Source: Argentina anserina (lineage: Eukaryota > Streptophyta > Magnoliopsida > Rosales > Rosaceae). From it: a stretch of 64,000 nucleotides of DNA. Location of the stretch: positions 558,001 through 622,000 of the forward strand of contig NW_026089419.1 in assembly GCF_933775445.1 (NCBI RefSeq), in the 5' to 3' direction. The position numbers were made by a program, and so were the translations under genes. The notes under the pieces are model-generated. The model did no database searches, was not told the DNA's origin, and was given only the letters and a program-made list of their open reading frames with translations. Within the stretch, counting starts at the first letter, position 1. The number at the start of each line of letters is the position of its first letter. Of this stretch, positions 12,822 through 27,701 are shown piece by piece.

Positions 12822-15579
12822 CAGTTTAAAAAGAAACACACTCCCACACTTGCAAAACTCTCAAATTCAATAGAAACTCGCATCAGAAAGCCTTACAGAA
12901 AGATACTCAAACGAGAAATGAAAAGATACCCAATTGGAATAGTAAAGATACGCAAACGATGTAAAGATACACAATTGGAAAAGTGAAGATACGCAAACGA
13001 TGTAAAGATACTCAGTTTGAAAGAAACACACTCCCACACTTGCAAAACTCTCAAATTCAATAGAAACTCGCATCAGAAGCCTTACAGAAATATACTCAAA
13101 CGAGAAATGAAAAGATACACAATTGGAATAGTAAAGATACGCAAACGATGTAAAGATACTCAGTTTGAAAGAAACACACTCCCACACTTGCAAAACTCTC
13201 AAATACAATAGAAACTCGCATCAGAAGCCATACAGAAAGATACTCAAACGAGAAATGAAAAGATACACAATTGGAATAGTAAAGATACGCAAACGATGTA
13301 AAGATACTCAGTTTGAAAGAAACACACTCCCACACTTGCAAAACTCTCAAATACAATAGAAACTCGCATCAGAAGCGTTACAGAAAGATACTCAAACGAG
13401 AAATGAAAAGATACACAATTGGAATAGTAAAGGTACGCAAACGATGTAAAGATACACAATTGGAATAGTAAAGATACGCAAACGATGTAAAGATACTCAG
13501 TTTGAAAGAAACACACTCCCACACTTGCAAAACTCTCAAATACAATAGAAACTCGCATCAGAAGCCATACAGAAAGATACTCAAACGAGAAATGAAAAGA
13601 TACACAATTGGAATAGTAAAGATACGCAAATGATGTAAAGATACTCAGTTTGAAAGAAACACGCTCCCACACTTGCAAAACTCTCAAATACAATAGAAAC
13701 TCGCATCAGAAGCCTTACAGAAATATATTCAAACGAGAAATGAAAAGATACACAATTGGAATAGTAAAGATACGCAAACGATGTAAAGATACACAATTGG
13801 AATAGTAAAGATACGCAAACGATGCAAAGATACTCAGTTTGAAAGAAACACACTCCCACACTTGCAAAACTCTCAAATACAATAGAAACTCGCATCAGAA
13901 GCCATACAGAAAGATACTCAAACGAGAAATGAAAAGATACACAATTGGAATAGTAAAGATACGCAAACGATGTAAAGATACTCAGTTTGAAAGAAACACA
14001 CTCCCACACTTGCAAAACTCTCAAATACAATAGAAACTCACATCAGAAGCCTTAGAGAAAGATACTCAAACGAGAAATGAAAAGATACACAATTGGAATA
14101 GTAAACATACGCAAACGATGTAAAGATACGCAAATGATGTAAAGATACTCAGTTTGAAAGAAACACACTCCCACACTTGCAAAACTCTCAAATACAATAG
14201 AAACTCGCATCAGAAGCCTTACAGAAATATATTCAAACGAGAAATGAAAAGATACACAATTGGAATAGTAAAGATACGCAAACGATGTAAAGATACACAA
14301 TTGAAATAGTAAAGATACGCAAACGATGTAAAGATACTCAGTTTGAAAGAAACACACTCCCACACTTGCAAAACTCTCAAATACATTAGAAACTCGCATC
14401 AGAAGCCATACAGAAAGATACTCAAACGAGAAATGAAAAGATACACAATTGGAATAGTAAAGATACGCAAACGATGTAAAGATACACAATTGGAATAGTA
14501 AAGATACGCAAACGATGTAAAGATACTCAGTTTGAAAGAAACACACTCCCACACTTGCAAAACTCTCAAATACAATAGAAACTCGCATCAGAAGCCTTAC
14601 AGAAAGATACTCAAACGAGAAATGAAAAGATACACAATTGGAATAGTAAAGATACGCAAACGATGTAAAGATACACAATTGGAATAGTAAAGATACGCAA
14701 ACGATGTAAAGATACACAATTGGAATAGTAAAGATACGCAAACGATGTAAAGATACTCAGTTTGAAAGAAACACACTCCCACACTTGCAAAACTCTCAAT
14801 TACAATAGAAACTCGCATCAGAAGCGTTACAAAAAGATACTCAAACGAGAAATGAAAAGATACACAATTGGAATAGTAAAGATACGCAAACGATGTAAAG
14901 ATACTCAGTTTGAAAGAAACACACTCCCACACTTGCAAAACTCTCAAATACAATAGAAACTCGCATCAGAAGCCTTACAGAAAGATACTCAAACGAGAAA
15001 TGAAAAGATACACAATTGGAATAGTAAAGATACGCAAACGATGTAAAGATACTCAGTTTGAAAGAAACACACTCCCACACTTGCAAAACTCTCAAATACA
15101 ATAGAAACTCGCATCAGAAGCAATACAGAAAGATACTCAAACGAGAAATGAAAAGATACACAATTGGAATAGTAAAGATACGCAAACGATGTAAAGATAC
15201 TCAGTTTGAAAGAAACACACTCCCACACTTGCAAAACTCTCAAATACAATAGAAACTCGCATCAGAAGCAATACAGAAAGATACTCAAACGAGAAATGAA
15301 AAAATACACAATTGGAATAGTAAAGATACGCAAACGATGTAAAGATACACAATTGGAATAGTAAAGATACGCAAACGATGTAAAGATACTCAGTTTGAAA
15401 GAAACACACTCCCACACTTGCAAAACTCTCAAATTTAATAGAAACTCTCATCACAAGCCTTACAGAAAGATACTCAAACGAGAAATGAAAAGATACACAA
15501 TTGGAATAGTAAAGATACGCAAACGATGTAAAGATACACAATTAGAATAGTAAACATACGCAAACGATGTAAAGCTACT
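12822..15579 (+). repeat. Mixed block: B start, C monomers, A-like segment, B lead-in
   Basis: It opens as HOR-B for little more than one monomer, then runs as 148/189-bp monomers with GAAAAGTGAAG, GAAATATACTC and AAAGGTACGC markers to 13.98 kb. From about 13.98 to 14.86 kb it repeats HOR-A monomers 4-8 (167, 189, 189, 230, then a 148-bp form of the CGTTACAAAAAG monomer). From 14.91 kb it repeats the lead-in found at 10.5 kb. It is all satellite; I see no unique DNA. Confidence 0.88.
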
Positions 15580-17229
15580 CAGTTTAAAAAGAAACACACT
15601 CCCACACTTGCAAAACTCTCAAATTCAATAGAAACTCGCATCAGAAAGCCTTACAGAAAGATACTCAAACGAGAAATGAAAAGATACCCAATTGGAATAG
15701 TAAAGATACGCAAACGATGTAAAGATACACAATTGGAAAAGTAAAGATACGCAAACGATGTAAAGATACTCAGTTTGAAAGAAACACACTCCCACACTTG
15801 TAAAACTCTCAAATACAATAGAAACTCGCATCAGAAGCCATACAGAAAGATACTCAAACGAGAAATGAAAAGATACACAATTGGAATAGTAAAGATACGC
15901 AAACGATGTAAAGATACTCAGTGTGAAAGAAACACACTGCCACACTTGCAAAACTCTCAAATACAATAGAAACTCGCATCAGAAGCCTTACAGAAAGATA
16001 CTCAAACGAGAAATGAAAAGATACACAATTGGAATAGTAAAGATACGCAAACGATGTAAAGATACACAATTGGAATAGTAAAGATACGCAAACGATGTAA
16101 AGATACTCAGTTTAAAAAGAAACACACTCCCACACTTGCAAAACTCTCAAATTCAATAGAAACTCGCATCAGAAAGCCTTACAGAAAGATACTCAAACGA
16201 GAAATGAAAAGATACACAATTGGAATAGTAAAGATACGCAAACGATGTAAAGATACTAAGTTTAAAAGAAACAAACTCCCACACTTGCAAAACTCTCAAA
16301 TACAATAGAAACTCGCATCAGAAGCCTTACAGAAAGATACTCAAACGAGAAATGAAAAGATACACAATTGGAATAGTAAAGATACGCAAACGATGTAAAG
16401 ATACTCAGTTTGAAAGAAACACACTCCCACACTTGTAAAACTCTCAAATACAATAGAAACTCGCATCAGAAGCCATACAGAAAGATACTCAAACGAGAAA
16501 TGAAAAGATACACAATTGGAATAGTAAAGATACGCAAACGATGTAAAGATACTCAGTGTGAAAGAAACACACTGCCACACTTGCAAAACTCTCAAATACA
16601 ATAGAAACTCGCATCAGAAGCCTTACAGAAAGATACTCAAACGAGAAATGAAAAGATACACAATTGGAATAGTAAAGATACGCAAACGATGTAAAGATAC
16701 ACAATTGGAATAGTAAAGATACGCAAACGATGTAAAGATACTCAGTTTAAAAAGAAACACACTCCCACACTTGCAAAACTCTCAAATTCAATAGAAACTC
16801 GCATCAGAAAGCCTTACAGAAAGATACTCAAACGAGAAATGAAAAGATACCCAATTGGAATAGTAAAGATACGCAAACGATGTAAAGATACTAAGTTTAA
16901 AAGAAACAAACTCCCACACTTGCAAAACTCTCAAATACAATAGAAACTCGCATCAGAAGCCTTACAGAAAGATACTCAAACGAGAAATGAAAAGATACAC
17001 AATTGGAATAGTAAAGATACGCAAACGATGTAAAGATACTCAGTTTGAAAGAAACACACTCCCACACTTGCAAAACTCTCAAATTTAATAGAAACTGGCA
17101 TCACAATCCTTACAGAAAGATACTCAAACGAGAAATGAAAAGATACACAATTGGAATAGTAAAGATACGCAAACGATGTAAAGATACACAATTGGAATAG
17201 TAAACATACGCAAACGATGTAAAGCTACT
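15580..17229 (+). repeat. HOR-B copy 2: complete 1650-bp unit
   Basis: I read all ten monomer starts: 15580, 15771, 15919, 16108, 16258, 16406, 16554, 16743, 16893, 17041, with the next unit at 17230. The monomer at 16258 begins AAGTTTAAAAG in place of CAGTTT. The internal 635-bp duplication is present (15771 and 16406). Confidence 0.95.
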
Positions 17230-18879
17230 CAGTTTAAAAAGAAACACACTCCCACACTTGCAAAACTCTCAAATTCAATAGAAACTCGCATCAGAAAGCC
17301 TTACAGAAAGATACTCAAACGAGAAATGAAAAGATACCCAATTGGAATAGTAAAGATACGCAAACGATGTAAAGATACACAATTGGAAAAGTAAAGATAC
17401 GCAAACGATGTAAAGATACTCAGTTTGAAAGAAACACACTCCCACACTTGTAAAACTCTCAAATACAATAGAAACTCGCATCAGAAGCCATACAGAAAGA
17501 TACTCAAACGAGAAATGAAAAGATACACAATTGGAATAGTAAAGATACGCAAACGATGTAAAGATACTCAGTGTGAAAGAAACACACTGCCACACTTGCA
17601 AAACTCTCAAATACAATAGAAACTCGCATCAGAAGCCTTACAGAAAGATACTCAAACGAGAAATGAAAAGATACACAATTGGAATAGTAAAGATACGCAA
17701 ACGATGTAAAGATACACAATTGGAATAGTAAAGATACGCAAACGATGTAAAGATACTCAGTTTAAAAAGAAACACACTCCCACACTTGCAAAACTCTCAA
17801 ATTCAATAGAAACTCGCATCAGAAAGCCTTACAGAAAGATACTCAAACGAGAAATGAAAAGATACCCAATTGGAATAGTAAAGATACGCAAACGATGTAA
17901 AGATACTAAGTTTAAAAGAAACAAACTCCCACACTTGCAAAACTCTCAAATACAATAGAAACTCGCATCAGAAGCCTTACAGAAAGATACTCAAACGAGA
18001 AATGAAAAGATACACAATTGGAATAGTAAAGATACGCAAACGATGTAAAGATACTCAGTTTGAAAGAAACACACTCCCACACTTGTAAAACTCTCAAATA
18101 CAATAGAAACTCGCATCAGAAGCCATACAGAAAGATACTCAAACGAGAAATGAAAAGATACACAATTGGAATAGTAAAGATACGCAAACGATGTAAAGAT
18201 ACTCAGTGTGAAAGAAACACACTGCCACACTTGCAAAACTCTCAAATACAATAGAAACTCGCATCAGAAGCCTTACAGAAAGATACTCAAACGAGAAATG
18301 AAAAGATACACAATTGGAATAGTAAAGATACGCAAACGATGTAAAGATACACAATTGGAATAGTAAAGATACGCAAACGATGTAAAGATACTCAGTTTAA
18401 AAAGAAACACACTCCCACACTTGCAAAACTCTCAAATTCAATAGAAACTCGCATCAGAAAGCCTTACAGAAAGATACTCAAACGAGAAATGAAAAGATAC
18501 CCAATTGGAATAGTAAAGATACGCAAACGATGTAAAGATACTAAGTTTAAAAGAAACAAACTCCCACACTTGCAAAACTCTCAAATACAATAGAAACTCG
18601 CATCAGAAGCCTTACAGAAAGATACTCAAACGAGAAATGAAAAGATACACAATTGGAATAGTAAAGATACGCAAACGATGTAAAGATACTCAGTTTGAAA
18701 GAAACACACTCCCACACTTGCAAAACTCTCAAATTTAATAGAAACTGGCATCACAATCCTTACAGAAAGATACTCAAACGAGAAATGAAAAGATACACAA
18801 TTGGAATAGTAAAGATACGCAAACGATGTAAAGATACACAATTGGAATAGTAAACATACGCAAACGATGTAAAGCTACT
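17230..18879 (+). repeat. HOR-B copy 3: complete 1650-bp unit
   Basis: It lies in direct tandem with copy 2 and has the same monomer order and markers. The third unit starting at 18880 follows HOR-B only for the first monomer and then takes the GAAAAGTGAAG form seen at 12.9 kb. Confidence 0.94.
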
Positions 18880-21800
18880 CAGTTTAAAAAGAAACACACT
18901 CCCACACTTGCAAAACTCTCAAATTCAATAGAAACTCGCATCAGAAAGCCTTACAGAAAGATACTCAAACGAGAAATGAAAAGATACCCAATTGGAATAG
19001 TAAAGATACGCAAACGATGTAAAGATACACAATTGGAAAAGTGAAGATACGCAAACGATGTAAAGATACTCAGTTTGAAAGAAACACACTCCCACACTTG
19101 CAAAACTCTCAAATTCAATAGAAACTCGCATCAGAAGCCTTACAAAAATATACTCAAACGAGAAATGAAAAGATACACAATTGGAATAGTAAAGATACGC
19201 AAACGATGTAAAGATACTCAGTTTGAAAGAAACACACTCCCACACTTGCAAAACTCTCAAATACAATAGAAACTCGCATCAGAAGCCATACAGAAAGATA
19301 CTCAAACGAGAAATGAAAAGATACACAATTGGAATAGTAAAGATACGCAAACGATGTAAAGATACTCAGTTTGAAAGAAACACACTCCCACACTTGCAAA
19401 ACTCTCAAATACAATAGAAACTCGCATCAGAAGCGTTACAGAAAGATACTCAAACGAGAAATGAAAAGATACACAATTGGAATAGTAAAGGTACGCAAAC
19501 GATGTAAAGATACACAATTGGAATAGTAAAGATACGCAAACGATGTAAAGATACTCAGTTTGAAAGAAACACACTCCCACACTTGCAAAACTCTCAAATA
19601 CAATAGAAACTCGCATCAGAAGCCATACAGAAAGATACTCAAACGAGAAATGAAAAGATACACAATTGGAATAGTAAAGATACGCAAATGATGTAAAGAT
19701 ACTCAGTTTGAAAGAAACACCCTCCCACACTTGCAAAACTCTCAAATACAATAGAAACTCGCATCAGAAGCCTTACAGAAATATATTCAAACGAGAAATG
19801 AAAAGATACACAATTGGAATAGTAAAGATACGCAAACGATGTAAAGATACACAATTGGAATAGTAAAGATACGCAAACGATGTAAAGATACTCAGTTTGA
19901 AAGAAACACACTCCCACACTTGCAAAACTCTCAAATACAATAGAAACTCGCATCAGAAGCCATACAGAAAGATACTCAAACGAGAAATGAAAAGATACAC
20001 AATTGGAATAGTAAAGATACGCAAACGATGTAAAGATACTCAGTTTGAAAGAAACACACTCCCACACTTGCAAAACTCTCAAATACAATAGAAACTCACA
20101 TCAGAAGCCTTAGAGAAAGATACTCAAACGAGAAATGAAAAGATACACAATTGGAATAGTAAACATACGCAAACGATGTAAAGATACGCAAATGATGTAA
20201 AGATACTCAGTTTGAAAGAAACACACTCCCACACTTGCAAAACTCTCAAATACAATAGAAACTCGCATCAGAAGCCTTACAGAAATATATTCAAACGAGA
20301 AATGAAAAGATACACAATTGGAATAGTAAAGATACGCAAACGATGTAAAGATACACAATTGAAATAGTAAAGATACGCAAACGATGTAAAGATACTCAGT
20401 TTGAAAGAAACACACTCCCACACTTGCAAAACTCTCAAATACATTAGAAACTCGCATCAGAAGCCATACAGAAAGATACTCAAACGAGAAATGAAAAGAT
20501 ACACAATTGGAATAGTAAAGATACGCAAACGATGTAAAGATACACAATTGGAATAGTAAAGATACGCAAACGATGTAAAGATACTCAGTTTGAAAGAAAC
20601 ACACTCCCACACTTGCAAAACTCTCAAATACAATAGAAACTCGCATCAGAAGCCTTACAGAAAGATACTCAAACGAGAAATGAAAAGATACACAATTGGA
20701 ATAGTAAAGATACGCAAACGATGTAAAGATACACAATTGGAATAGTAAAGATACGCAAACGATGTAAAGATACACAATTGGATTAGTAAAGATACGCAAA
20801 CGATGTAAAGATACTCAGTTTGAAAGAAACACACTCCCACACTTGCAAAACTCTCAATTACAATAGAAACTCGCATCAGAAGCGTTACAAAAAGATACTC
20901 AAACGAGAAATGAAAAGATACACAATTGGAATAGTAAAGATACGCAAACGATGTAAAGATACACAATTGGAATAGTAAAGATACGCAAACGATGTAAAGA
21001 TACTCAGTTTGAAAGAAACACACTCCCACACTTGCAAAACTCTCAAATACAATAGAAACTCGCATCAGAAGCAATACAGAAAGATACTCAAACGAGAAAT
21101 GAAAAGATACACAATTGGAATAGTAAAGATACGCAAACGATGTAAAGATACTCAGTTTGAAAGAAACACCCTCCCACACTTGCAAAACTCTCAAATACAA
21201 TAGAAACTCGCATCAGAAGCCTTACAGAAATATATTCAAACGAGAATTGAAAAGATACACAATTGGAATAGTAAAGATACGCAAAAGATGTAAAGATACA
21301 CAATTGGAATAGTAAAGATACGCAAACGATGTAAAGATACTCAGTTTGAAAGAAACACACTCCCACACTTGCAAAACTCTCAAATACAATAGAAACTCGC
21401 ATCAGAAGCCATACAGAAAGATACTCAAACGAGAAATGAAAAGATACACAATTGGAATAGTAAAGATACGCAAACGATGTAAAGATACTCAGTTTGAAAG
21501 AAACACACTCCCACACTTGCAAAACTCTCAAATACAATAGAAACTCGCATCAGAAGCGTTACAGAAAGATACTCAAACGAGAAATGAAAAGATACACAAT
21601 TGGAATAGTAAAGATACGCAAACGATGTAAAGATACACAATTGGAATAGTAAAGATACGCAAACGATGTAAAGATACTCAGTTTGAAAGAAACACACTCC
21701 CACACTTGCAAAACTCTCAAATACAATAGAAACTCGCATCAGAAGCCATACAGAAAGATACTCAAACGAGAAATGAAAAGATACACAATTGGAATAGTAA

Positions 21801-22204
21801 AGATACGCAAATGATGTAAAGATACTCAGTTTGAAAGAAACACCCTCCCACACTTGCAAAACTCTCAAATACAATAGAAACTCGCATCAGAAGCCTTACA
21901 GAAATATATTCAAACGAGAAATGAAAAGATACACAATTGGAATAGTAAAGATACGCAAACGATGTAAAGATACACAATTGGAATAGTAAAGATACGCAAA
22001 CGATGTAAAGATACTCAGTTTGAAAGAAACACACTCCCACACTTGCAAAACTCTCAAATTTAATAGAAACTCTCATCACAAGCCTTACAGAAAGATACTC
22101 AAACGAGAAATGAAAAGATACACAATTGGAATAGTAAAGATACGCAAACGATGTAAAGATACACAATTAGAATAGTAAACATACGCAAACGATGTAAAGC
22201 TACT
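18880..22204 (+). repeat. Mixed block repeating 12.8-14.9 kb, then C monomers
   Basis: From 18880 to about 20.92 kb this matches 12822-14.86 kb at an offset of 6058 bp (= 4408 + 1650), including the A-like stretch at 20.04-20.9 kb with its 230-bp monomer at 20586-20815. It has one 41-bp module more in the last monomer, and CAATTGGATTAG near 20777. It then continues as 148/189-bp monomers with CACCCTCCC, TATATTC and GCAAAAGATG variants up to 22.2 kb. Confidence 0.88.
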
Positions 22205-25122
22205 CAGTTTAAAAAGAAACACACTCCCACACTTGCAAAACTCTAAAATTCAATAGAAACTCGCATCAGAAAGCCTTACAGAAAGATACTCAAACGAGAA
22301 ATGAAAAGATACCCAATTGGAATAGTAAAGATACGCAAACGATGTAAAGATACACAATTGGAAAAGTAAAGATACGCAAACGATGTAAAGATACTCAGTT
22401 TGAAAGAAACACACTCCCACACTTGTAAAACTCTCAAATACAATAGAAACTCGCATCAGAAACGATACAGAAAGATACTCAAACGAGAAATGAAAAGATA
22501 CACAATTGGAATAGTAAAGATACGCAAACGATGTAAAGATACTCAGTGTGAAAGAAACACACTGCCACACTTGCAAAACTCTCAAATACAATAGAAACTC
22601 GCATCAGAAGCCTTACAGAAAGATACTCAAACGAGAAATGAAAAGATACACAATTGGAATAGTAAAGATACGCAAACGATGTAAAGATACTCAGTTTAAA
22701 AAGAAACACACTCCCACACTTGCAAAACTATCAAATTCAATAGAAACTCGCATTAGAAAGCCTTACAGAAAGATACTCAAACGAGAAATGAAAAGATACC
22801 CAATTGGAATAGTAAAGATACGCAAACGATGTAAAGATACTCAGTTTAAAAGAAACAAACTCCCACACTTGCAAAACTCTCAAATACAATAGAAACTCGC
22901 ATCAGAAGCCTTACAGAAAGATACTCAAACGAGAAATGAAAAGATACACAATTGGAATAGTAAAGATACGCAAACGATGTAAAGATACTCAGTTTGAAAG
23001 AAACACACTCCCACACTTGCAAAACTCTCAAATACAATAGAAACTCGCATCAGAAGCCATACAGAAAGATACTCAAACGAGAAATGAAAAGATACACAAT
23101 TGGAATAGTAAAGATACGCAAATGATGTAAAGATACTCAGTTTGAAAGAAACACCCTCCCACACTTGCAAAACTCTCAAATACAATAGAAACTCGCATCA
23201 GAAGCCTTACAGAAATATATTCAAACGAGAAATGAAAAGATACACAATTGGAATAGTAAAGATACGCAAACGATGTAAAGATACACAATTGGAATAGTAA
23301 AGATACGCAAACGATGTAAAGATACTCAGTTTGAAAGAAACACACTCCCACACTTGCAAAACTCTCAAATTTAATAGAAACTCTCATCACAAGCCTTACA
23401 GAAAGATACTCAAACGAGAAATGAAAAGATACACAATTGGAATAGTAAAGATACGCAAACGATGTAAAGATACACAATTAGAATAGTAAACATACGCAAA
23501 CGATGTAAAGCTACTCAGTTTAAAAAGAAACACACTCCCACACTTGCAAAACTCTCAAATTCAATAGAAACTCGCATCAGAAAGCCTTACAGAAAGATAC
23601 TCAAACGAGAAATGAAAAGATACCCAATTGGAATAGTAAAGATACGCAAACGATGTAAAGATACACAATTGGAAAAGTAAAGATACGCAAACGATGTAAA
23701 GATACTCAGTTTGAAAGAAACACACTCCCACACTTGTAAAACTCTCAAATACAATAGAAACTCGCATCAGAAGCCATACAGAAAGATACTCAAACGAGAA
23801 ATGAAAAGATACACAATTGGAATAGTAAAGATACGCAAACGATGTAAAGATACTCAGTGTGAAAGAAACACACTGCCACACTTGCAAAACTCTCAAATAC
23901 AATAGAAACTCACATCAGAAGCCTTACAGAAAGATACTCAAACGAGAAATGAAAAGATACACAATTGGAAAAGTAAAGATACGCAAACGATGTAAAGATA
24001 CTCAGTTTGAAAGAAACACACTCCCACACTTGTAAAACTCTCAAATACAATAGAAACTCGCATCAGAAGCCATACAGAAAGATACTCAAACGAGAAATGA
24101 AAAGATACACAATTGGAATAGTAAAGATACGCAAACGATGTAAAGATACTCAGTGTGAAAGAAACACACTGCCACACTTGCAAAACTCTCAAATACAATA
24201 GAAACTCGCATCAGAAGCCTTACAGAAAGATACTCAAACGAGAAATGAAAAGATACACAATTGGAATAGTAAAGATACGCAAACGATGTAAAGATACTCA
24301 GTGTGAAAGAAACAAACTCCCACACTTGCAAAACTCTCAAATACAATAGAAACTCGCATCAGAAGCCTTACAGAAAGATACTCAAACGAGAAATGAAAAG
24401 ATACACAATTGGAATAGTAAAGATACGCAAACGATGTAAAGATACACAATTGGAATAGTAAAGATACGCAAACGATGTAAAGCTACTCAGTTTAAAAAGA
24501 AACACACTCCCACACTTGCAAAACTCTCAAATTCAATAGAAACTCGCATCAGAAAGCCTTACAGAAAGATACTCAAACGAGAAATGAAAAGATACCCAAT
24601 TGGAATAGTAAAGATACGCAAACGATGTAAAGATACACAATTGGAAAAGTGAAGATACGCAAACGATGTAAAGATACTCAGTTTGAAAGAAACACACTCC
24701 CACACTTCCAAAACTCTCAAATTCAATAGAAACTCGCATCAGAAGCCTTACAGAAATATACTCAAACGAGAAATGAAAAGATACACAATTGGAATAGTAA
24801 AGATACGCAAACGATGTAAAGATACTCAGTTTGAAAGAAACACACTCCCACACTTGCAAAACTCTCAAATACAATAGAAACTCGCATCAGAAGCCATACA
24901 GAAAGATACTCAAACGAGAAACGAAAAGATACACAATTGGAATAGTAAAGATACGCAAACGATGTAAAGATACTCAGTTTGAAAGAAACACACTGCCACA
25001 CTTGCAAAACTCTCAAATACAATAGAAACTCGCATCAGAAGCCTTACAGAAAGATACTCAAACGAGAAATGAAAAGATACACAATTGGAATAGTAAAGAT
25101 ACGCAAACGATGTAAAGATACT
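22205..25122 (+). repeat. HOR-D copy 1: about 2.92-kb unit of B-like monomers
   Basis: It contains an internal repeat with an offset of 1311 bp (starts 22205 and 23516, both preceded by AAAGCTACT). Markers are TTTAAAAAGAAAC, CGCATTAGAAAGCC, CAGTGTGAAAG, CACTTCCAAAAC and GAAACGAAAAG. It is a rearranged assortment of HOR-B monomers and repeats downstream. Confidence 0.88.
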
Positions 25123-27701
25123 CAGTTTAAAAGAAACACACTGCCACACTTGCAAAACTCTCAAATACAATAGAAACTCGCATCAGAAAGCCTTACAGAA
25201 AGATACTCAAACGAGAAATGAAAAGATACCCAATTGGAATAGTAAAGATACGCAAACGATGTAAAGATACACAATTGGAAAAGTAAAGATACGCGAACGA
25301 TGTAAAGATACTCAGTTTGAAAGAAACACACTCCCACACTTGTAAAACTCTCAAATACAATAGAAACTCGCATCAGAAGCCATACAGAAAGATACTCAAA
25401 CGAGAAATGAAAAGATACACAATTGGAATAGTAAAGATACGCAAACGATGTAAAGATACTCAGTGTGAAAGAAACACACTGCCACACTTGCAAAACTCTC
25501 AAATACAATAGAAACTCGCATCAGAAGCCTTACAGAAAGATACTCAAACGAGAAATGAAAAGATACACAATTGGAATAGTAAAGATACGCAAACGATGTA
25601 AAGATACTCAGTTTAAAAAGAAACACACTCCCACACTTGCAAAACTCTCAAATTCAATAGAAACTCGCATTAGAAAGCCTTACAGAAAGATACTCAAACG
25701 AGAAATGTAAAGATACCCAATTGGAATAGTAAAGATACGCAAACGATGTAAAGATACTCAGTTTAAAAGAAACAAACTCCCACACTTGCAAAACTCTCAA
25801 ATACAATAGAAACTCGCATCAGAAGCCTTACAGAAAGATACTCAAACGAGAAATGAAAAGATACACAATTGGAATAGTAAAGATACGCAAACGATGTAAA
25901 GATACTCAGTTTGAAAGAAACACACTCCCACACTTGCAAAACTCTCAAATACAATAGAAACTCGCATCAGAAGCCATACAGAAAGATACTCAAACGAGAA
26001 ATGAAAAGATACACAATTGGAATAGTAAAGATACGCAAATGATGTAAAGATACTCAGTTTGAAAGAAACACCCTCCCACACTTGCAAAACTCTCAAATAC
26101 AATAGAAACTCGCATCGGAAGCCTTACAGAAATATATTCAAACGAGAAATGAAAAGATACACAATTGGAATAGTAAAGATACGCAAACGATGTAAAGATA
26201 CACAATTGGAATAGTAAAGATACGCAAACGATGTAAAGATACTCAGTTTGAAAGAAACACACTCCCACACTTGCAAAACTCTCAAATTTAATAGAAACTC
26301 TCATCACAAGCCTTACAGAAAGATACTCAAACGAGAAATGAAAAGATACACAATTGGAATAGTAAAGATACGCAAACGATGTAAAGATACACAATTAGAA
26401 TAGTAAACATACGCAAACGATGTAAAGCTACTCAGTTTAAAAAGAAACACACTCCCACACTTGCAAAACTCTCAAATTCAATAGAAACTCGCATCAGAAG
26501 CCATACAGAAAGATACTCAAACGAGAAATGAAAAGATACACAATTGGAATAGTAAAGATACGCAAACGATGTAAAGATACTCAGTGTGAAAGAAACACAC
26601 TGCCACACTTGCAAAACTCTCAAATACAATAGAAACTCGCATCAGAAGCCTTACAGAAAGATACTCAAACGAGAAATGAAAAGATACACAATTGGAAAAG
26701 TAAAGATACGCAAACGATGTAAAGATACTCAGTTTGAAAGAAACACACTCCCACACTTGTAAAACTCTCAAATACAATAGAAACTCGCATCAGAAGCCAT
26801 ACAGAAAGATACTCAAACGAGAAATGAAAAGATACACAATTGGAATAGTAAAGATACGCAAACGATATAAAGATACTCAGTGTGAAAGAAACACACTGCC
26901 ACACTTGCAAAACTCTCAAATACAATAGAAACTCGCATCAGAAGCCTTACAGAAAGATACTCAAACGAGAAATGAAAAGATACACAATTGGAATAGTAAA
27001 GATACGCAAACGATGTAAAGATACTCAGTGTGAAAGAAACAAACTCCCACACTTGAAAAACTCTCAAATACAATAGAAACTCGCATCAGAAGCCTTACAG
27101 AAAGATACTCAAACGAGAAATGAAAAGATACACAATTGGAATAGTAAAGATACGCAAACGATGTAAAGATACACAATTGGAATAGTAAAGATACGCAAAC
27201 GATGTAAAGCTACTCAGTTTAAAAAGAAACACACTCCCACACTTGCAAAACTCTCAAATTCAATAGAAACTCGCATCAGAAAGCCTTACAGAAAGATACT
27301 CAAACGAGAAATGAAAAGATACCCAATTGGAATAGTAAAGATACGCAAACGATGTAAAGATACACAATTGGAAAAGTGAAGATACGCAAACGATGTAAAG
27401 ATACTCAGTTTGAAAGAAACACACTCCCACACTTCCAAAACTCTCAAATTCAATAGAAACTCGCATCAGAAGCCTTACAGAAATATACTCAAACGAGAAA
27501 TGAAAAGATACACAATTGGAATAGTAAAGATACGCAAACGATGTAAAGATACTCAGTTTGAAAGAAACACACTCCCACACTTGCAAAACTCTCAAATACA
27601 ATAGAAACTCGCATCAGAAACCATACAGAAAGATACTCAAACGAGAAACGAAAAGATACACAATTGGAATAGTAAAGATACGCAAACGATGTAAAGATAC
27701 T
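25123..27701 (+). repeat. HOR-D copy 2: about 2.58-kb unit with a one-monomer deletion
   Basis: It matches copy 1 at an offset of 2917 bp as far as 26433, and at 2727 bp from 26582 on. Between these points copy 1 has monomers of 191 and 148 bp, while copy 2 has a single 149-bp hybrid monomer that starts as the first (TTTAAAAAGAAAC) and ends as the second (GCCATACAG, CAGTGTG). This is an unequal-crossover product in register. Private changes include AACGATATAAAG near 26866. Confidence 0.9.
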
